A stretch of 64,000 bases of DNA from Bin87 sp963666865 (GTDB lineage: Bacteria; Chloroflexota; Dehalococcoidia; Lucifugimonadales; UBA3495). The stretch is from NCBI GenBank assembly GCA_963666865.1, contig OY763072.1, positions 2,666,001-2,730,000 of the forward strand, given 5' to 3'. The first letter of the stretch is position 1. The number at the start of each line of letters is the position of its first letter. A program made the position numbers and the translations under genes. Positions 26,840 through 35,651 of the stretch are shown in pieces. The notes below the pieces were generated by a model, which worked only from the letters and a program-made list of their open reading frames with translations, had not been told where the DNA came from and did not search any database.

Positions 26840-27712
26840 ATGAAAACCATCTCCCGCGAACACCGCATCTACCTCCTCCACCCCGAAAACGAACCCGCCG
26901 TTACCATTGACGATGGCGACGACCTCATAGTCGAAACCTGGGACGCCTTTGAGGGCATCCGCGAGCCGGGCGTATTGCAGGAAAAATCCCTCAAGGGTCC
27001 GGCCACCGGCCCCATCTATGTCAATGGCGCGGAGCCTGGTGATGTCCTACGCATCGAATTCGTCAGCATCACCCCCAAGGAAAACCCGGCTCACATGGTG
27101 ATGCCCGGCCGGGGCTTTCTGGAAGCCGAGTTCACCGAGGGCTATCCCACCGTAATGAGCATCGACGGCGCCGATCTGGTGCTGCCCAGCGGCGTCCGCT
27201 TGCCCCTGAACCCGTCCCTGGGCCTCGTTGCCACTACGCCCACCTATCCGCAGGAAACCGCCAGCGACAGCGGCCCCTACGGTGGCGACATCGACATGAA
27301 GGAACTGGTGGAAGGCAGCGTCCTCTATTTGCCCGTGTTCGTGCCCGGAGCCCTGCTGGCCATGGGCGACTGCCACGCCGTGGTCGGTGACGGCGCGGTG
27401 GCCGGCACCGGCGCCGAATGCTCCGCCGACACCCACGTCCGCGTCACGGTGGAGAAGGGCATGAATATCTCCGGGCCCCGCGCTATCACGCCGGAGCACT
27501 ACGTCGTCCTGTCCCACGGCGAAGACCTCGGCCCGGCCATGAAGCAGGCCGTCCGCGAAATGGTGGACTTCCTGATTGATGAGAAGAGCATGGCTCCATA
27601 CGACGCCTACACCTTGTGCAGCCTGGCCGGCGACGTCCGCGTCTCCCGCACCTTCCGCCCCATCAGCCCGGTCAAGATGATGCTCTCCCGGCAGGCGTTG
27701 GAGCAGCTGTAA
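26840..27712 (+). CDS. Acetamidase/formamidase family protein
   Basis: 290 residues, the usual length. Members hydrolyse formamide or short amides to ammonia and acid. Recognisable segments: TGPIYVNGAEPGDVLRIEF, MVMPGRGFLE, PYGGDIDMKELVEGSVLYLPVFVPGALLAMGDCHAVVGDGAVAGTG (split here by eye into GGDxD and GDxHxxxGDGE-like metal sites), and SLAGDVRVS. The GDGE acid reads GDGA. ATG 26840 was preferred over a GTG three codons earlier because AAGGAG is nine bases from it. Confidence 0.85.
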   Translation: MKTISREHRIYLLHPENEPAVTIDDGDDLIVETWDAFEGIREPGVLQEKSLKGPATGPIYVNGAEPGDVLRIEFVSITPKENPAHMVMPGRGFLEAEFTEGYPTVMSIDGADLVLPSGVRLPLNPSLGLVATTPTYPQETASDSGPYGGDIDMKELVEGSVLYLPVFVPGALLAMGDCHAVVGDGAVAGTGAECSADTHVRVTVEKGMNISGPRAITPEHYVVLSHGEDLGPAMKQAVREMVDFLIDEKSMAPYDAYTLCSLAGDVRVSRTFRPISPVKMMLSRQALEQL

Positions 27713-27720
27713 CCCGTAAC

Positions 27721-27748
27721 GTAGGGGCGAATAATTATTCGCCCCTAC
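27721..27748. repeat. 28-bp perfect palindrome (GTAGGGGCGAATAAT family)
   Basis: Perfect palindrome with half-site GTAGGGGCGAATAA lying between two convergent genes. Copies at 49684-49711 (perfect) and 49322-49349 (three changes). Likely a dispersed element that also serves as a two-way terminator. Confidence 0.8.
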
Positions 27749-27758
27749 ACCGCATGAT

Positions 27759-28547
27759 TCACGCCACCGAATAACCGCCGTCCACCGCAATCACCGCCCC
27801 GGTCACGTAGTCCGACGCGCGACTGGCCAGGAACACCGCTGCACCCTGCAACTCCTCGGCATCACCCCACCGTCCCATGGGGATGCGTCGGTTGATCAGG
27901 TCGTACCGTTCCGGCTGGGTTTCGGGTATCGCTTGGGTCAGTTCAGTCATGAACCAGCCCGGTAGAATGGCGTTGGACTGGATGTTGTCCCCCGCCCAGG
28001 CCACAGCGAAGCTCTTGGCCAGCTGCACGATGCCGCCCTTGCTGGACGAATAGGGCACCCCGCTGCCTCCGCCGCCGAAGATGCTGAACATACTGCCGAT
28101 GCTGATGATCTTGCCGCCGCCCTGGGATTTGAAGTGCGGATAGACCGCCCGGCACGATAGGAAAGCGGCCCGCAGGTTCACGTCCAGCACGTTGTCCCAC
28201 TCGGCGGCGGTGATGTCCTCGGGCGCTTTGCGCACGGTTGCGCCAGCGTTGTTGACGAGAATGTCCACGTGGCCAAAATACCCCAACGCTCTGGATACCA
28301 TATCGTCAATATCCGAGTCGCTGGTGACGTCCGTTGGGATGGCAAAGGCCCGCCGTCCGGTGGCTTCGATGGCGGCAACAGCGGCAGTATTTTTCTCCGG
28401 ATTGCGAGCCGCAACGGCGATGTCCGCCCCGGCGTTAGCCAGCCCCAGAGCCATCCCCAAACCCAACCCGCCGTTGCCACCGGTTATCAGGGCCACCCGT
28501 CCGCTGAGGTCAAATAGATTGCCGTTGCTGGTAGTCATCGTGGTCAT
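27759..28547 (-). CDS. Short-chain dehydrogenase/reductase
   Basis: 262 residues of classical SDR: VALITGGNGGLGLGMA (TGGNGGLG, cofactor loop), ILVNNAGATVRKAPED (NNAG), catalytic Ser in IISIGSMFSIFGG, YSSSK (YxxxK) and the C-terminal VTGAVIAVDGGYS. Closest in pattern to 3-oxoacyl-ACP reductase/gluconate 5-dehydrogenase types; substrate unknown. MTTMTTSN was chosen as start since GGGG lies just upstream. Confidence 0.88.
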   Translation of the reverse strand: MTTMTTSNGNLFDLSGRVALITGGNGGLGLGMALGLANAGADIAVAARNPEKNTAAVAAIEATGRRAFAIPTDVTSDSDIDDMVSRALGYFGHVDILVNNAGATVRKAPEDITAAEWDNVLDVNLRAAFLSCRAVYPHFKSQGGGKIISIGSMFSIFGGGGSGVPYSSSKGGIVQLAKSFAVAWAGDNIQSNAILPGWFMTELTQAIPETQPERYDLINRRIPMGRWGDAEELQGAAVFLASRASDYVTGAVIAVDGGYSVA

Positions 28548-28587
28548 CCCCCGTCTCGAATTCTCGGCCAATGTATCACATCAATAA

Positions 28588-28616
28588 GTGGGGGCGGGTT
28601 TCAAACCCGCCCCTAC
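28588..28616. repeat. Strong hairpin repeat between SDR and hppA
   Basis: Inverted repeat with arms GTGGGGGCGGGTTT and AAACCCGCCCCTAC (one mismatch) and a one-base loop. Shares the GTAGGGGCG theme with the palindrome family. It lies downstream of hppA and upstream of the SDR gene on the minus strand. Confidence 0.65.
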
Positions 28617-28640
28617 CGAATCTCAGCGGCGTACCGCCCT

Positions 28641-30710
28641 TTACAGGTTGATCAAATTTGGCGCCGCCACGAATGCCGGGGCAAACACCAAGGACACTAT
28701 CGCCATCAGCTTGAGCAGGATGTTCAGGCTGGGGCCGGAGGTGTCCTTGAACGGGTCGCCCACCACGTCGCCTTCCACCGCTGCCTTGTGAGCGTCCGAA
28801 CCCTTGCCGCCGTAGTTGCCCAGCTCGACGTACTTCTTGGCGTTGTCCCAGGTGCCGCCGGCCGAGGCCATCATGATGGCCAGCATGAACCCGGCCGATA
28901 CCGAACCGATGAGCAGTCCTCCCAGCGCGGCCTCACCCAGGATGAAGCCGGTGGCAATGGGGGCGATCACCGCCATCACGCCGGGGAGAATCATCTCCCG
29001 CAGCGCCCCTCTGGTGCTGATGTCAACGCACCGCGCCGAGTCAGGTCGCGCGTTCCCTTCCATCAGCCCCGGGATCTCGCGGAACTGTCGGCGCACTTCG
29101 TCAACGATGCCTTGCGCAGCGCGACCCACCGCCTGCATGGTAAGGGCGGAGAAGATGAACGGCAGCATCGCGCCGATCACCAGCCCAACGAGGATCTGCG
29201 GCTGCAGCAGGTTGATGCCTGAGCCGCCGGCCGCCAACCGGCCATCGGATCCCAGAGTAATAAGCCCGGCGCTCACCGAATACGCCGCCAGCAGCGCCAG
29301 CGCCGTCAGCGCGGCCGAGCCTATGGCGAACCCCTTGCCGGTGGCGGCGGTGGTGTTCCCCAGGGCGTCCAGGGCGTCGGTGCGTTCGCGGACCTGGGGC
29401 TCCAGTTCCGCCTGCTCGGCGATGCCGCCGGCGTTGTCGGCCACCGGCCCGTAGGCGTCGGTCGCCAGTGTGATGCCCAGCGTGGACAGCAACCCCACGC
29501 CGGCCAACGCGACGCCGTAGAACCCGGCGAACCAGTAGGCCAGCAGGATGGCCACCGAAACGCAGATGACGGGGATCAGAGTGCTGAGCATCCCCGTAGC
29601 GATGCCGCTGATTATCACCGTGGCCGCGCCGGTCTGAGAGGACTCCGAAACCCGCTGGGTCGGCTTGTAGCTGTACGACGTATAGTATTCGGTGGCTAGG
29701 CCGATGATTGTTCCTGCCACCAGGCCGGCGACCACGCAGCCAAACCACCACCAGTTGCCGGTGAGGGTTATGGTCAGAATGGCGGCGAAGACAATCAGCA
29801 GACCGCCGGCGGCAAAGATGCCGTACCGCAACGCCCAGAGCAGCCGCTCGAAATCGGCCTGCTCGCCGCTCCGCACCACGAAGGTTCCCAGGATGGCGGC
29901 GATGATGCCGGCGCCGGCCAGCAGCATCGGGAAAACCGCGTCATCGCCGAATACGGCAAAGGCCGTCGTGCTCGCGGCGGCCAACGCGACGGCGGAAATG
30001 ATGCTGCCCACGTAGGACTCGAACAGGTCAGCCCCCATGCCGGCAACGTCGCCCACGTTGTCGCCCACATTGTCGGCGATGACGCCGGGGTTGCGCGGGT
30101 CGTCTTCGGGAATGCCCGCTTCAACCTTCCCCACCAGGTCGGAACCAACGTCAGCGGCCTTGGTGAAGATCCCTCCGCCCACGCGGGCGAACAGGGCGAT
30201 GGAGCTGGCTCCGAAGCCGAAACCGGCCACCGCGCTGATGTTCTGGAAGATGATGTAGAGTATCGTCACCCCGAGCAGGCCGATGCCCACCACGGTCACG
30301 CCCATCACGGTGCCGCTGGAGAAGGCCACGCGCAGCGCGGGGTTCAGGCCCCGCATGGCGGCGGCCGCGGTTCGCACGTTGGCCCGAACCGCCACGTTCA
30401 TTCCCACGAACCCGGCCAGGCCGGAGCAGATGGTGCCCACCAGATATGAGATTGCCGTGGCCGGCACGCTCAGGCCGTGGGTGAACACCGTGTAGTCGAG
30501 CACGCCCAGGACCACCGCCACCACGATGACGAAGGGCAGCAGGGACATGTACTCCCGGCGCAGAAAGGCCGACGCTCCGCTGCGTATGGCGTCGCCAATC
30601 TCGGTCATGCGCGCATTGCCCGCGTCCGCGCCGATAACTCGGAAGGCCATCAACGCCGCGAACGCCAAGGCGATCACCCCCGCCGCCAGGGCGACAATTA
30701 TTGATTCCAT
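28641..30710 (-). CDS. hppA: Membrane-bound ion-pumping pyrophosphatase
   Basis: Hydrolyses pyrophosphate while pumping H+ or Na+ across the membrane. 689 residues, about 16 transmembrane helices. The pyrophosphate-binding segment ADVGSDLVGKVEAGIPEDDP, DNVGDNVGDVAGMGADLFESY and the C-terminal GDVVGDPFKDTSGPSLNIL are intact. The GNTTAATGKGFAIG motif has Ala and Gly at the positions that are Lys and Thr in K+-independent enzymes, so it should be K+-dependent. Ion specificity (H+ or Na+) cannot be read safely. GGAGAGGAG precedes the ATG. Confidence 0.95.
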   Translation of the reverse strand: MESIIVALAAGVIALAFAALMAFRVIGADAGNARMTEIGDAIRSGASAFLRREYMSLLPFVIVVAVVLGVLDYTVFTHGLSVPATAISYLVGTICSGLAGFVGMNVAVRANVRTAAAAMRGLNPALRVAFSSGTVMGVTVVGIGLLGVTILYIIFQNISAVAGFGFGASSIALFARVGGGIFTKAADVGSDLVGKVEAGIPEDDPRNPGVIADNVGDNVGDVAGMGADLFESYVGSIISAVALAAASTTAFAVFGDDAVFPMLLAGAGIIAAILGTFVVRSGEQADFERLLWALRYGIFAAGGLLIVFAAILTITLTGNWWWFGCVVAGLVAGTIIGLATEYYTSYSYKPTQRVSESSQTGAATVIISGIATGMLSTLIPVICVSVAILLAYWFAGFYGVALAGVGLLSTLGITLATDAYGPVADNAGGIAEQAELEPQVRERTDALDALGNTTAATGKGFAIGSAALTALALLAAYSVSAGLITLGSDGRLAAGGSGINLLQPQILVGLVIGAMLPFIFSALTMQAVGRAAQGIVDEVRRQFREIPGLMEGNARPDSARCVDISTRGALREMILPGVMAVIAPIATGFILGEAALGGLLIGSVSAGFMLAIMMASAGGTWDNAKKYVELGNYGGKGSDAHKAAVEGDVVGDPFKDTSGPSLNILLKLMAIVSLVFAPAFVAAPNLINL

Positions 30711-30799
30711 TCTCTCCTCTCCGTTTTCCGGTTAAAAATCCCGACAAACATTGCGAAACTAGCACACGCCCTTTTAGGTGTCAATGAACAAGCCTTCCA

Positions 30800-31360
30800 T
30801 CATTTCGATGCCAGATCCAGGATGTGTGGACTGATCGCCCCATCCCGTATCTCCAAAATGCCGACAGTGCCCAACGAACCCGGGACGTGGCGACGCCCGG
30901 GGTAGGTCGGACTGCCCGGGTTGACGAAAAGCACGTCTTCGCGCCATTCCGCCAGCTCTTCGTGGGTGTCGCCGAAGGCGACCACGTCCACCTCGCCGCC
31001 AAATTTTCGCTGCAATAACTGGCGCAACCCGGTGTCGGGATAAACTAACCCGGTCCCGTCCGGCGTGGTAGCGATGGCCGGCGGCGGCCACTGGATGTCA
31101 TGGACCATCCCGATACGAGCTCCGCCAACCTCTACGATACGCGACACGTCGGCCAGGCGCTCACCCGGCTCGCGTGGGTCTTCGTATCCGCGCACCGCCA
31201 GTACCGGCGCGGCCTGCTCCAGGCAGTCCAAAACCCCGATGCATTCCAGATCGCCGCAGTGCAGCAGCAGGTCGCAGTCGCCCAGCGCGTCTAGAACCGC
31301 CGCGGGCAGGTCCCATCCGCTGCCGGCAGAGTGCGTGTCCGAAATGAGGCCGATCTTCAC
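30800..31360 (-). CDS. YfcE/MJ0936-like phosphodiesterase with altered metal motifs
   Basis: 186-residue calcineurin-like phosphoesterase: MKIGLISDTHSAG (DxH), LLLHCGDLECIG (GD). Two normally invariant sites differ: VRGN(C/H)D reads VRGYED, and GHTH reads FGDTHEE; MVHDIQW supplies a histidine. It may bind a single metal, have changed activity, or be inactive. FVNPGSPTYPGRR matches the family's closing NPGS motif. Substrate unknown. Start is ten bases from the end of the LLM gene, so probably one transcript. Confidence 0.8.
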   Translation of the reverse strand: MKIGLISDTHSAGSGWDLPAAVLDALGDCDLLLHCGDLECIGVLDCLEQAAPVLAVRGYEDPREPGERLADVSRIVEVGGARIGMVHDIQWPPPAIATTPDGTGLVYPDTGLRQLLQRKFGGEVDVVAFGDTHEELAEWREDVLFVNPGSPTYPGRRHVPGSLGTVGILEIRDGAISPHILDLASK

Positions 31361-31369
31361 GGCGGTCGA

Positions 31370-32380
31370 TCAGTCCTTCGGAGCCAGCGACTCCAGCGTC
31401 CCCAGCATGGTTTCGCGGTCGGAGCCGTGAGGGAACGCCACCAAAGGCATATCCACCCCGTTGTTCCGAAACCGGGCCATTTTCTCGCGGCATTCATCAG
31501 GCGTTCCGATAACGGTGATGTTGTCCACCATTTCGTCGGTGATGGCTTCCGCCGCTTTGCCCCGGTCTCCCTCTCCCCAGGCCCGGCGCAGCGCGTCGCA
31601 TTCGTCCTGATAACCATACCGGCAGAACAGGTCGTAGTAATACTGGCCCATTCCGCCGACGTAAAAGGCCATGTGCACCCGCGCCTGCCTCACTGCCTCC
31701 GCAACGGTTTCTTCGTCGTCGCTGGCGCAGCATAGGATTTGCGGCGCGGTGGTAATGTCCGAAGCAGAACGCCCGGCTGCATCCGCCGCCTTCGTCAACG
31801 GTTCTTTCACCAGCGGCAATTTCTCGCAGTGCGTCCAGATTGGAAGCCATCCGTCAGCCGCGCGTCCGGTCAGCTCCAAATTCCTCCGTCCCAGCGATGC
31901 AACGTAGATGGGAATGCGCTCCTGCACCGGGCGGGCGCCCATGCGAAAGCGTTTCAGGTTATAAAACCGGCCCTCGTAATTAACCCTGTCGCCGGCCAGC
32001 GCCATCCTGATGATGTCAATGTACTCCGCCGTGCGGCCCACCGGGTGGTCGAACTTCACCCCATGCCAGTCTTCGATGACGATGCGGCCGCTGCTTCCCA
32101 AACCCAGGATCGCCCGACCGCCGCTGATCTGGTCCAGGGAGGCGATGCTCTGGGCGATCAACCCCGGCGTCCGGCTGTACACGGTTACAATGCCCGTGCC
32201 CAGGCCGACGCGCTCGGTATGGCACGCCAGCATGGTCAGCACCGTAAAGGCGTCCCGTCCCCAGGATTCGCCGGTCCAGAACGATTCGTAGCCCAACCGG
32301 TCCGCTGCCTGGGCCACCGCAATCAGGTCCGAGTCGTCGTTATTATCCCGGCTGCTGAAGGTTAATGCGATCCGTTCCAT
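31370..32380 (-). CDS. Luciferase-like (LLM class) oxidoreductase, F420-type
   Basis: 336-residue TIM-barrel flavin or F420-dependent oxidoreductase. IALTFSSRDNNDD, GYESFWTGESWGRDAFTVLTMLA, VGLGTGIVTVYSRTPGLIAQ and LDQISGGRAILGLGSSG are characteristic of the F420-dependent methylene-H4MPT reductase-like branch, as is the late VIGTPDECREKMARF. Natural substrate is unknown. Ends next to the phosphodiesterase and begins close to the 191-residue unknown gene. Confidence 0.88.
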   Translation of the reverse strand: MERIALTFSSRDNNDDSDLIAVAQAADRLGYESFWTGESWGRDAFTVLTMLACHTERVGLGTGIVTVYSRTPGLIAQSIASLDQISGGRAILGLGSSGRIVIEDWHGVKFDHPVGRTAEYIDIIRMALAGDRVNYEGRFYNLKRFRMGARPVQERIPIYVASLGRRNLELTGRAADGWLPIWTHCEKLPLVKEPLTKAADAAGRSASDITTAPQILCCASDDEETVAEAVRQARVHMAFYVGGMGQYYYDLFCRYGYQDECDALRRAWGEGDRGKAAEAITDEMVDNITVIGTPDECREKMARFRNNGVDMPLVAFPHGSDRETMLGTLESLAPKD

Positions 32381-32396
32381 GATGAAGTGAACGTCC

Positions 32397-32972
32397 TCAG
32401 TTGCGGTTTTGCCAGATGTAGTAGGGATCCAGCGATTCGTCGGTCATCGTTTCACCCAATGCCTCGCCGGTGGCCGGGAAAGCCCTGGTCTCCAATTCGA
32501 TCAGCCGACCTAGTTCCCTGGTCCAGTGCTCAACGTCAACGGGGTCCAGCTTTCCGGCAAGCATATCCGAAAAACCGGACACCACCTGCTCGGAGGGAAT
32601 GGCCAGCGTCGGACCGGAGATGACGAAAACCACCACTTCGGGCAGGTTTTCCTCGTCGTGGAAGTCAACCCCCAGACGCTCCAGGATGTAGTGCATCGCC
32701 ACGCCACGCACCAGGTCGTCAACCTGATTGGGCAGGTGCATCAGATGCAAAAAGGGCCTCTCGCCCCCTTCCCGCAGCACGCCGGCGAATTCGTTCTCCA
32801 CGGTCCGGTAGTAGTCATCGGTGAACACGTCTTCCGTGGAGAGCATCCTTACCGACGCGGTCAAGCCGCGGGTGTCCACCACCATAAACTCCCGCAGGTG
32901 GGGAAAGATCGCCAGAGTGATTTCAGGATACTGCCCATTGGGTAGCGGTCCACCGCTGAGTTCCTGGAACAA
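32397..32972 (-). CDS. Unknown protein (191 aa)
   Basis: Not recognised. Alpha/beta-looking: YPEITLAIFPHLREFMVVDT, LREGGERPFLHLMHLPNQVDDLVRGVAMHYIL, LPEVVVFVISGPTLAIPSEQ, then a helical tail. No signal peptide. I placed the start at TTG (FQELSGG), seven bases after AAGGAG; the longer open frame runs into an intergenic repeat. Lies between the LLM and HAD genes on the same strand. Confidence 0.6.
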   Translation of the reverse strand: MFQELSGGPLPNGQYPEITLAIFPHLREFMVVDTRGLTASVRMLSTEDVFTDDYYRTVENEFAGVLREGGERPFLHLMHLPNQVDDLVRGVAMHYILERLGVDFHDEENLPEVVVFVISGPTLAIPSEQVVSGFSDMLAGKLDPVDVEHWTRELGRLIELETRAFPATGEALGETMTDESLDPYYIWQNRN

Positions 32973-33002
32973 AGCTGTGCTCCTTGTGCCGACGCGCCCA
33001 CT

Positions 33003-33025
33003 GCCATTGCGACCCCGTACTCGAT
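33003..33025. repeat. REP-like repeat fragment (CCCCGTACTCGATACGGGG)
   Basis: A palindrome nearly identical to those at 11424-11481 and 39561-39613, in the short gap between the HAD and unknown gene. Confidence 0.6.
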
Positions 33026-33058
33026 ACGGGGGCGGCAATCTCGTTCCCGATACTGGCG

Positions 33059-33820
33059 TCAGCGGTTGGCCAACTGCCGCACGGCGCCGGCGACGCCGGA
33101 AAGATCATCCACCGCCGCATCCGCCTGGCTGTCGGGATCGTCTGGATCTTCCGGTTCGTAAAACCCGCGAATCCAGATTGATTTCATCCCCACTCGGTTC
33201 GCTCCAACCACGTCGTTAGCCACGTGGTCGCCGACGTGGATGGTCCCTTGCGGTGTTGAACCCAGCGAATTCATCGTCATCATAAAAATTTCGTCAGACG
33301 GTTTCGCCAGCAAAACCTCATCGGAAAAAGTCAGGGTGTCAAAGAAACCCAGCAGGTCGTGCCTCCGCAGAAACTCTCGGAAGGTGTAACCCGGGGTCAT
33401 GCCGGTGTTGGAAATCAGGCCGATCCTGAGTCCCAGATTGTGAACCGACTCCAGAGTGTCACGGGTGGCTTCGTGGAAACGGGGCGGGTAGTCGAAAAAG
33501 GATTCGGCGTAGATGCGCTCGATTTCGGCGATGGTGGGTTCGGGCAAACGCGCCACCAGCCCGTCCTCAATCAGGTTGATGAAAATCTCCACTTGGGTGC
33601 GAAAACTCACGTCCTTGTTGGTATTGCGCACCTCGCGGCAGGCTCGATAGCAGCCTCGGTACGCCTCCCGAATGTGGTCCGGGTCGAAATCCGCCCCCTG
33701 CCCGGCCAGCAAATCGCGAGCGCCGTCCAGCCGCACTTGCGCGCGTTTCAGCCCAAGCTCCCGGTTGTCCAGGATGAGCGTTTGCCAGAGATCGAAGGTG
33801 ACGGCGATGATGTCAGCCAC
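33059..33820 (-). CDS. HAD family hydrolase
   Basis: 253 residues with a GTG start. Nucleophile motif AVTFDLWQTLI (DxWxT; the second acid is Trp, as in several dehalogenase-like members), LISNTGMTPG (motif II Ser/Thr), AKPSDEIFMMTM (motif III Lys) and VGDHVANDVVGA (motif IV). A helical C1 cap lies between motifs I and II. Substrate unknown. C-terminus is short and acidic. Confidence 0.85.
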   Translation of the reverse strand: MADIIAVTFDLWQTLILDNRELGLKRAQVRLDGARDLLAGQGADFDPDHIREAYRGCYRACREVRNTNKDVSFRTQVEIFINLIEDGLVARLPEPTIAEIERIYAESFFDYPPRFHEATRDTLESVHNLGLRIGLISNTGMTPGYTFREFLRRHDLLGFFDTLTFSDEVLLAKPSDEIFMMTMNSLGSTPQGTIHVGDHVANDVVGANRVGMKSIWIRGFYEPEDPDDPDSQADAAVDDLSGVAGAVRQLANR

Positions 33821-33856
33821 GAAAATATCCGATACCTTTGGAGTGCTTGCCGACGC

Positions 33857-35269
33857 CTACAGCGGCGGTCGCCTGGTGTGCCAATCGTTAGCCTGCTGGT
33901 ACGCGTAAGCCGCCCGCAACACCGTGTGTTCGTCAAAGTTGCGGCCGGCCAGGTGCAAGCCCACGGGCAAACCATCGGAGGCAAACCCGCACGGCACCGA
34001 TATGGCCGGCGACCCGGTGATGTTGTACACCCGGGTGTACTTGGTCAACGACGGCACCGCGGGCAACGACTGGCCCGCGATGTCGATGCGTCGTTCCAAC
34101 AACACGGGCGCCGTAACCGGCTCCACCGGGCCGGCCAGCAGGTCAACGCCCTCCAGCAGCTCGGCCACCTGTCCGCAGAAAACCTGTCGCGCCTGCTGCG
34201 CGCGGAGGTACTCCGCCGCCGAAATGAACAGCCCCTCCTCCAGGCGTTCTCGCACCTGCGGATACAACTTGTCCCCGTCGCTCAGAAGCAGATCCCGGTG
34301 GGCCGCAGTGGCTTCCGCGCTGAGAATAGCGTTGCTGATGGGCTGTGCATACTCGTACAGGGGCAGAGAGACGTCCACGATCTCCGCGCCCAGTTCACCG
34401 AGTACGCCGATGGCGCGTTGGGTCAGTTCGGCCACTTCCGCGTCGATCTCCGTCTCAAAGTATTCTCGGACTATGCCGATGCGCAGGCCGCGTACGTCTC
34501 CGGTAAGGGCGGTGGTGTAGTCCGGTGCCGGCACGTCAACCGTCGCGTGATCCCTGGCGTCAACTCCGGCGATAGCATTCATCGCCAATGCTGCGTCCTC
34601 CACCGTCCTCGTCATCGGCCCCGGATGGTCCAGACACCACGACAGCGGCGTCAGCCCGGCCCGGCTCACTCGCCCGTAGGTCGGTTTCAGGCCAACAATC
34701 CCGCACAGGGCGGCCGGGATTCTCACGCTGCCGCCGGTGTCGCTCCCCATGGTGATGGTGCACTGCCCGGCCGCCGCCGCCGATCCGCTGCCCCCGCTGG
34801 ACCCGCCGGTGATCCGCTCGGGGTTCCACGGGTTGTGCATGTGTCCGTAATCGGCGTTCTCCCCCGTGGGGCCGAAGGCCAGCGGGTGCATATTGAGCTT
34901 GCCCAGCAGTATGGCTCCGGCCCGGTTGAAACGGGTCGCTACCGTACAGTCTTCAGTTGGAGTGTAGGTGTCGTAGAGCCGCGTACCCGACGTGGTGCGC
35001 ACGCCGGCTGTGTTGAACAGGTCCTTCAGGCCCACCGGAATGCCGTGCAGCGGGCCACGATAGCTGCCCCGGCCAATCTCCTCCTCGGCGCGACGGGCCG
35101 CCGCCCGCGCCGGTTCTGCCAGAACGGTGATGAACGAGTTGAGCACGGGTTCGGTAGATTCAATCCGCGTCAGGCAGGCGTTAATCACTTCAACCGGGGA
35201 AACCTGCCGGTCACGTATCAACCCGGACAGTTCCCAGGCTGACATATAGTGGAGTTCGGATCCCGCCAT
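33857..35269 (-). CDS. Amidase-signature family amidase
   Basis: 470 residues of the amidase-signature fold. Catalytic Lys in PVGLKDLFNTAG, cis-Ser in GSDTGGSVRIPA and nucleophile in the TGGSSGGSGSAAAA/DTGGS region, giving the Ser-cisSer-Lys triad. C-terminal GSPAISVPCGFASDGLPVGL is typical. It resembles GatA and AtzE-like hydrolases. The adjacent 67-residue protein looks like a GatC/AtzG-type partner, supporting a two-subunit amidase. ATG chosen two codons inside the longest frame, next to AGAGGT. Confidence 0.87.
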   Translation of the reverse strand: MAGSELHYMSAWELSGLIRDRQVSPVEVINACLTRIESTEPVLNSFITVLAEPARAAARRAEEEIGRGSYRGPLHGIPVGLKDLFNTAGVRTTSGTRLYDTYTPTEDCTVATRFNRAGAILLGKLNMHPLAFGPTGENADYGHMHNPWNPERITGGSSGGSGSAAAAGQCTITMGSDTGGSVRIPAALCGIVGLKPTYGRVSRAGLTPLSWCLDHPGPMTRTVEDAALAMNAIAGVDARDHATVDVPAPDYTTALTGDVRGLRIGIVREYFETEIDAEVAELTQRAIGVLGELGAEIVDVSLPLYEYAQPISNAILSAEATAAHRDLLLSDGDKLYPQVRERLEEGLFISAAEYLRAQQARQVFCGQVAELLEGVDLLAGPVEPVTAPVLLERRIDIAGQSLPAVPSLTKYTRVYNITGSPAISVPCGFASDGLPVGLHLAGRNFDEHTVLRAAYAYQQANDWHTRRPPL

Positions 35270-35295
35270 TATCACCTCTTGGGAATGGCCGGCTG

Positions 35296-35499
35296 CTACC
35301 GGCGAACCGGCACGAATGCCGACGGCGATTCCGCGCCGGAAACGTCGATTTCATAGAGGCGGGACAAACCCTCCCGCATGAGGTTCACGCGCCGCCGTAA
35401 ATTCTCCATCGCTTCCGTGTCGGAAGTATCCAGGCCGGCCGCTTCAGCCACTCTCAAAAACCCCGTTTCGGAAAGCGGGGTTTCCCTGTCTGTGGACAT
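35296..35499 (-). CDS. Small GatC/AtzG-like amidase partner
   Basis: 67 residues. FLRVAEAAGLDTSDTEAME, then NLRRRVNLMREGLSRLYEID and a SAFVPVRR tail follow the helix-helix-extended tail plan of GatC and AtzG, small proteins that wrap around amidases. In AtzG the tail usually reads FRP; here FVP. It immediately precedes the amidase. A hairpin followed by TTTTT lies within its 5' coding part. Assignment rests on pattern and context, not strong identity. Confidence 0.55.
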   Translation of the reverse strand: MSTDRETPLSETGFLRVAEAAGLDTSDTEAMENLRRRVNLMREGLSRLYEIDVSGAESPSAFVPVRR

Positions 35500-35602
35500 A
35501 ATTCCTCGCTCGCGCTCCAGGCAGGGTTCTTACCGTCCCGGCGCGACGGCTGCATTATGGCGTAACCCGGCACCATTGGCAAATGACCCGCGCGAACGCG
35601 GC

Positions 35603-35608
35603 TATACT
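35603..35608 (+). promoter_or_regulatory. Possible -10 for the CPBP protease gene
   Basis: TATACT about 44 bases before the ATG at 35652; a TTGGCA lies upstream at 35576 but with a 21-base spacer. Weak. Confidence 0.3.
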
Positions 35609-35651
35609 TAACGCGAAAAACGCCCACGGGCCATTTCGCAAGCTTTCCATC

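Noticed and set aside
33359..35242. Open frame of 627 codons on the plus strand opposite the amidase and HAD genes
   Set aside because: Antisense to two conserved genes; no domain and a repetitive Arg/Gln/His-rich composition.
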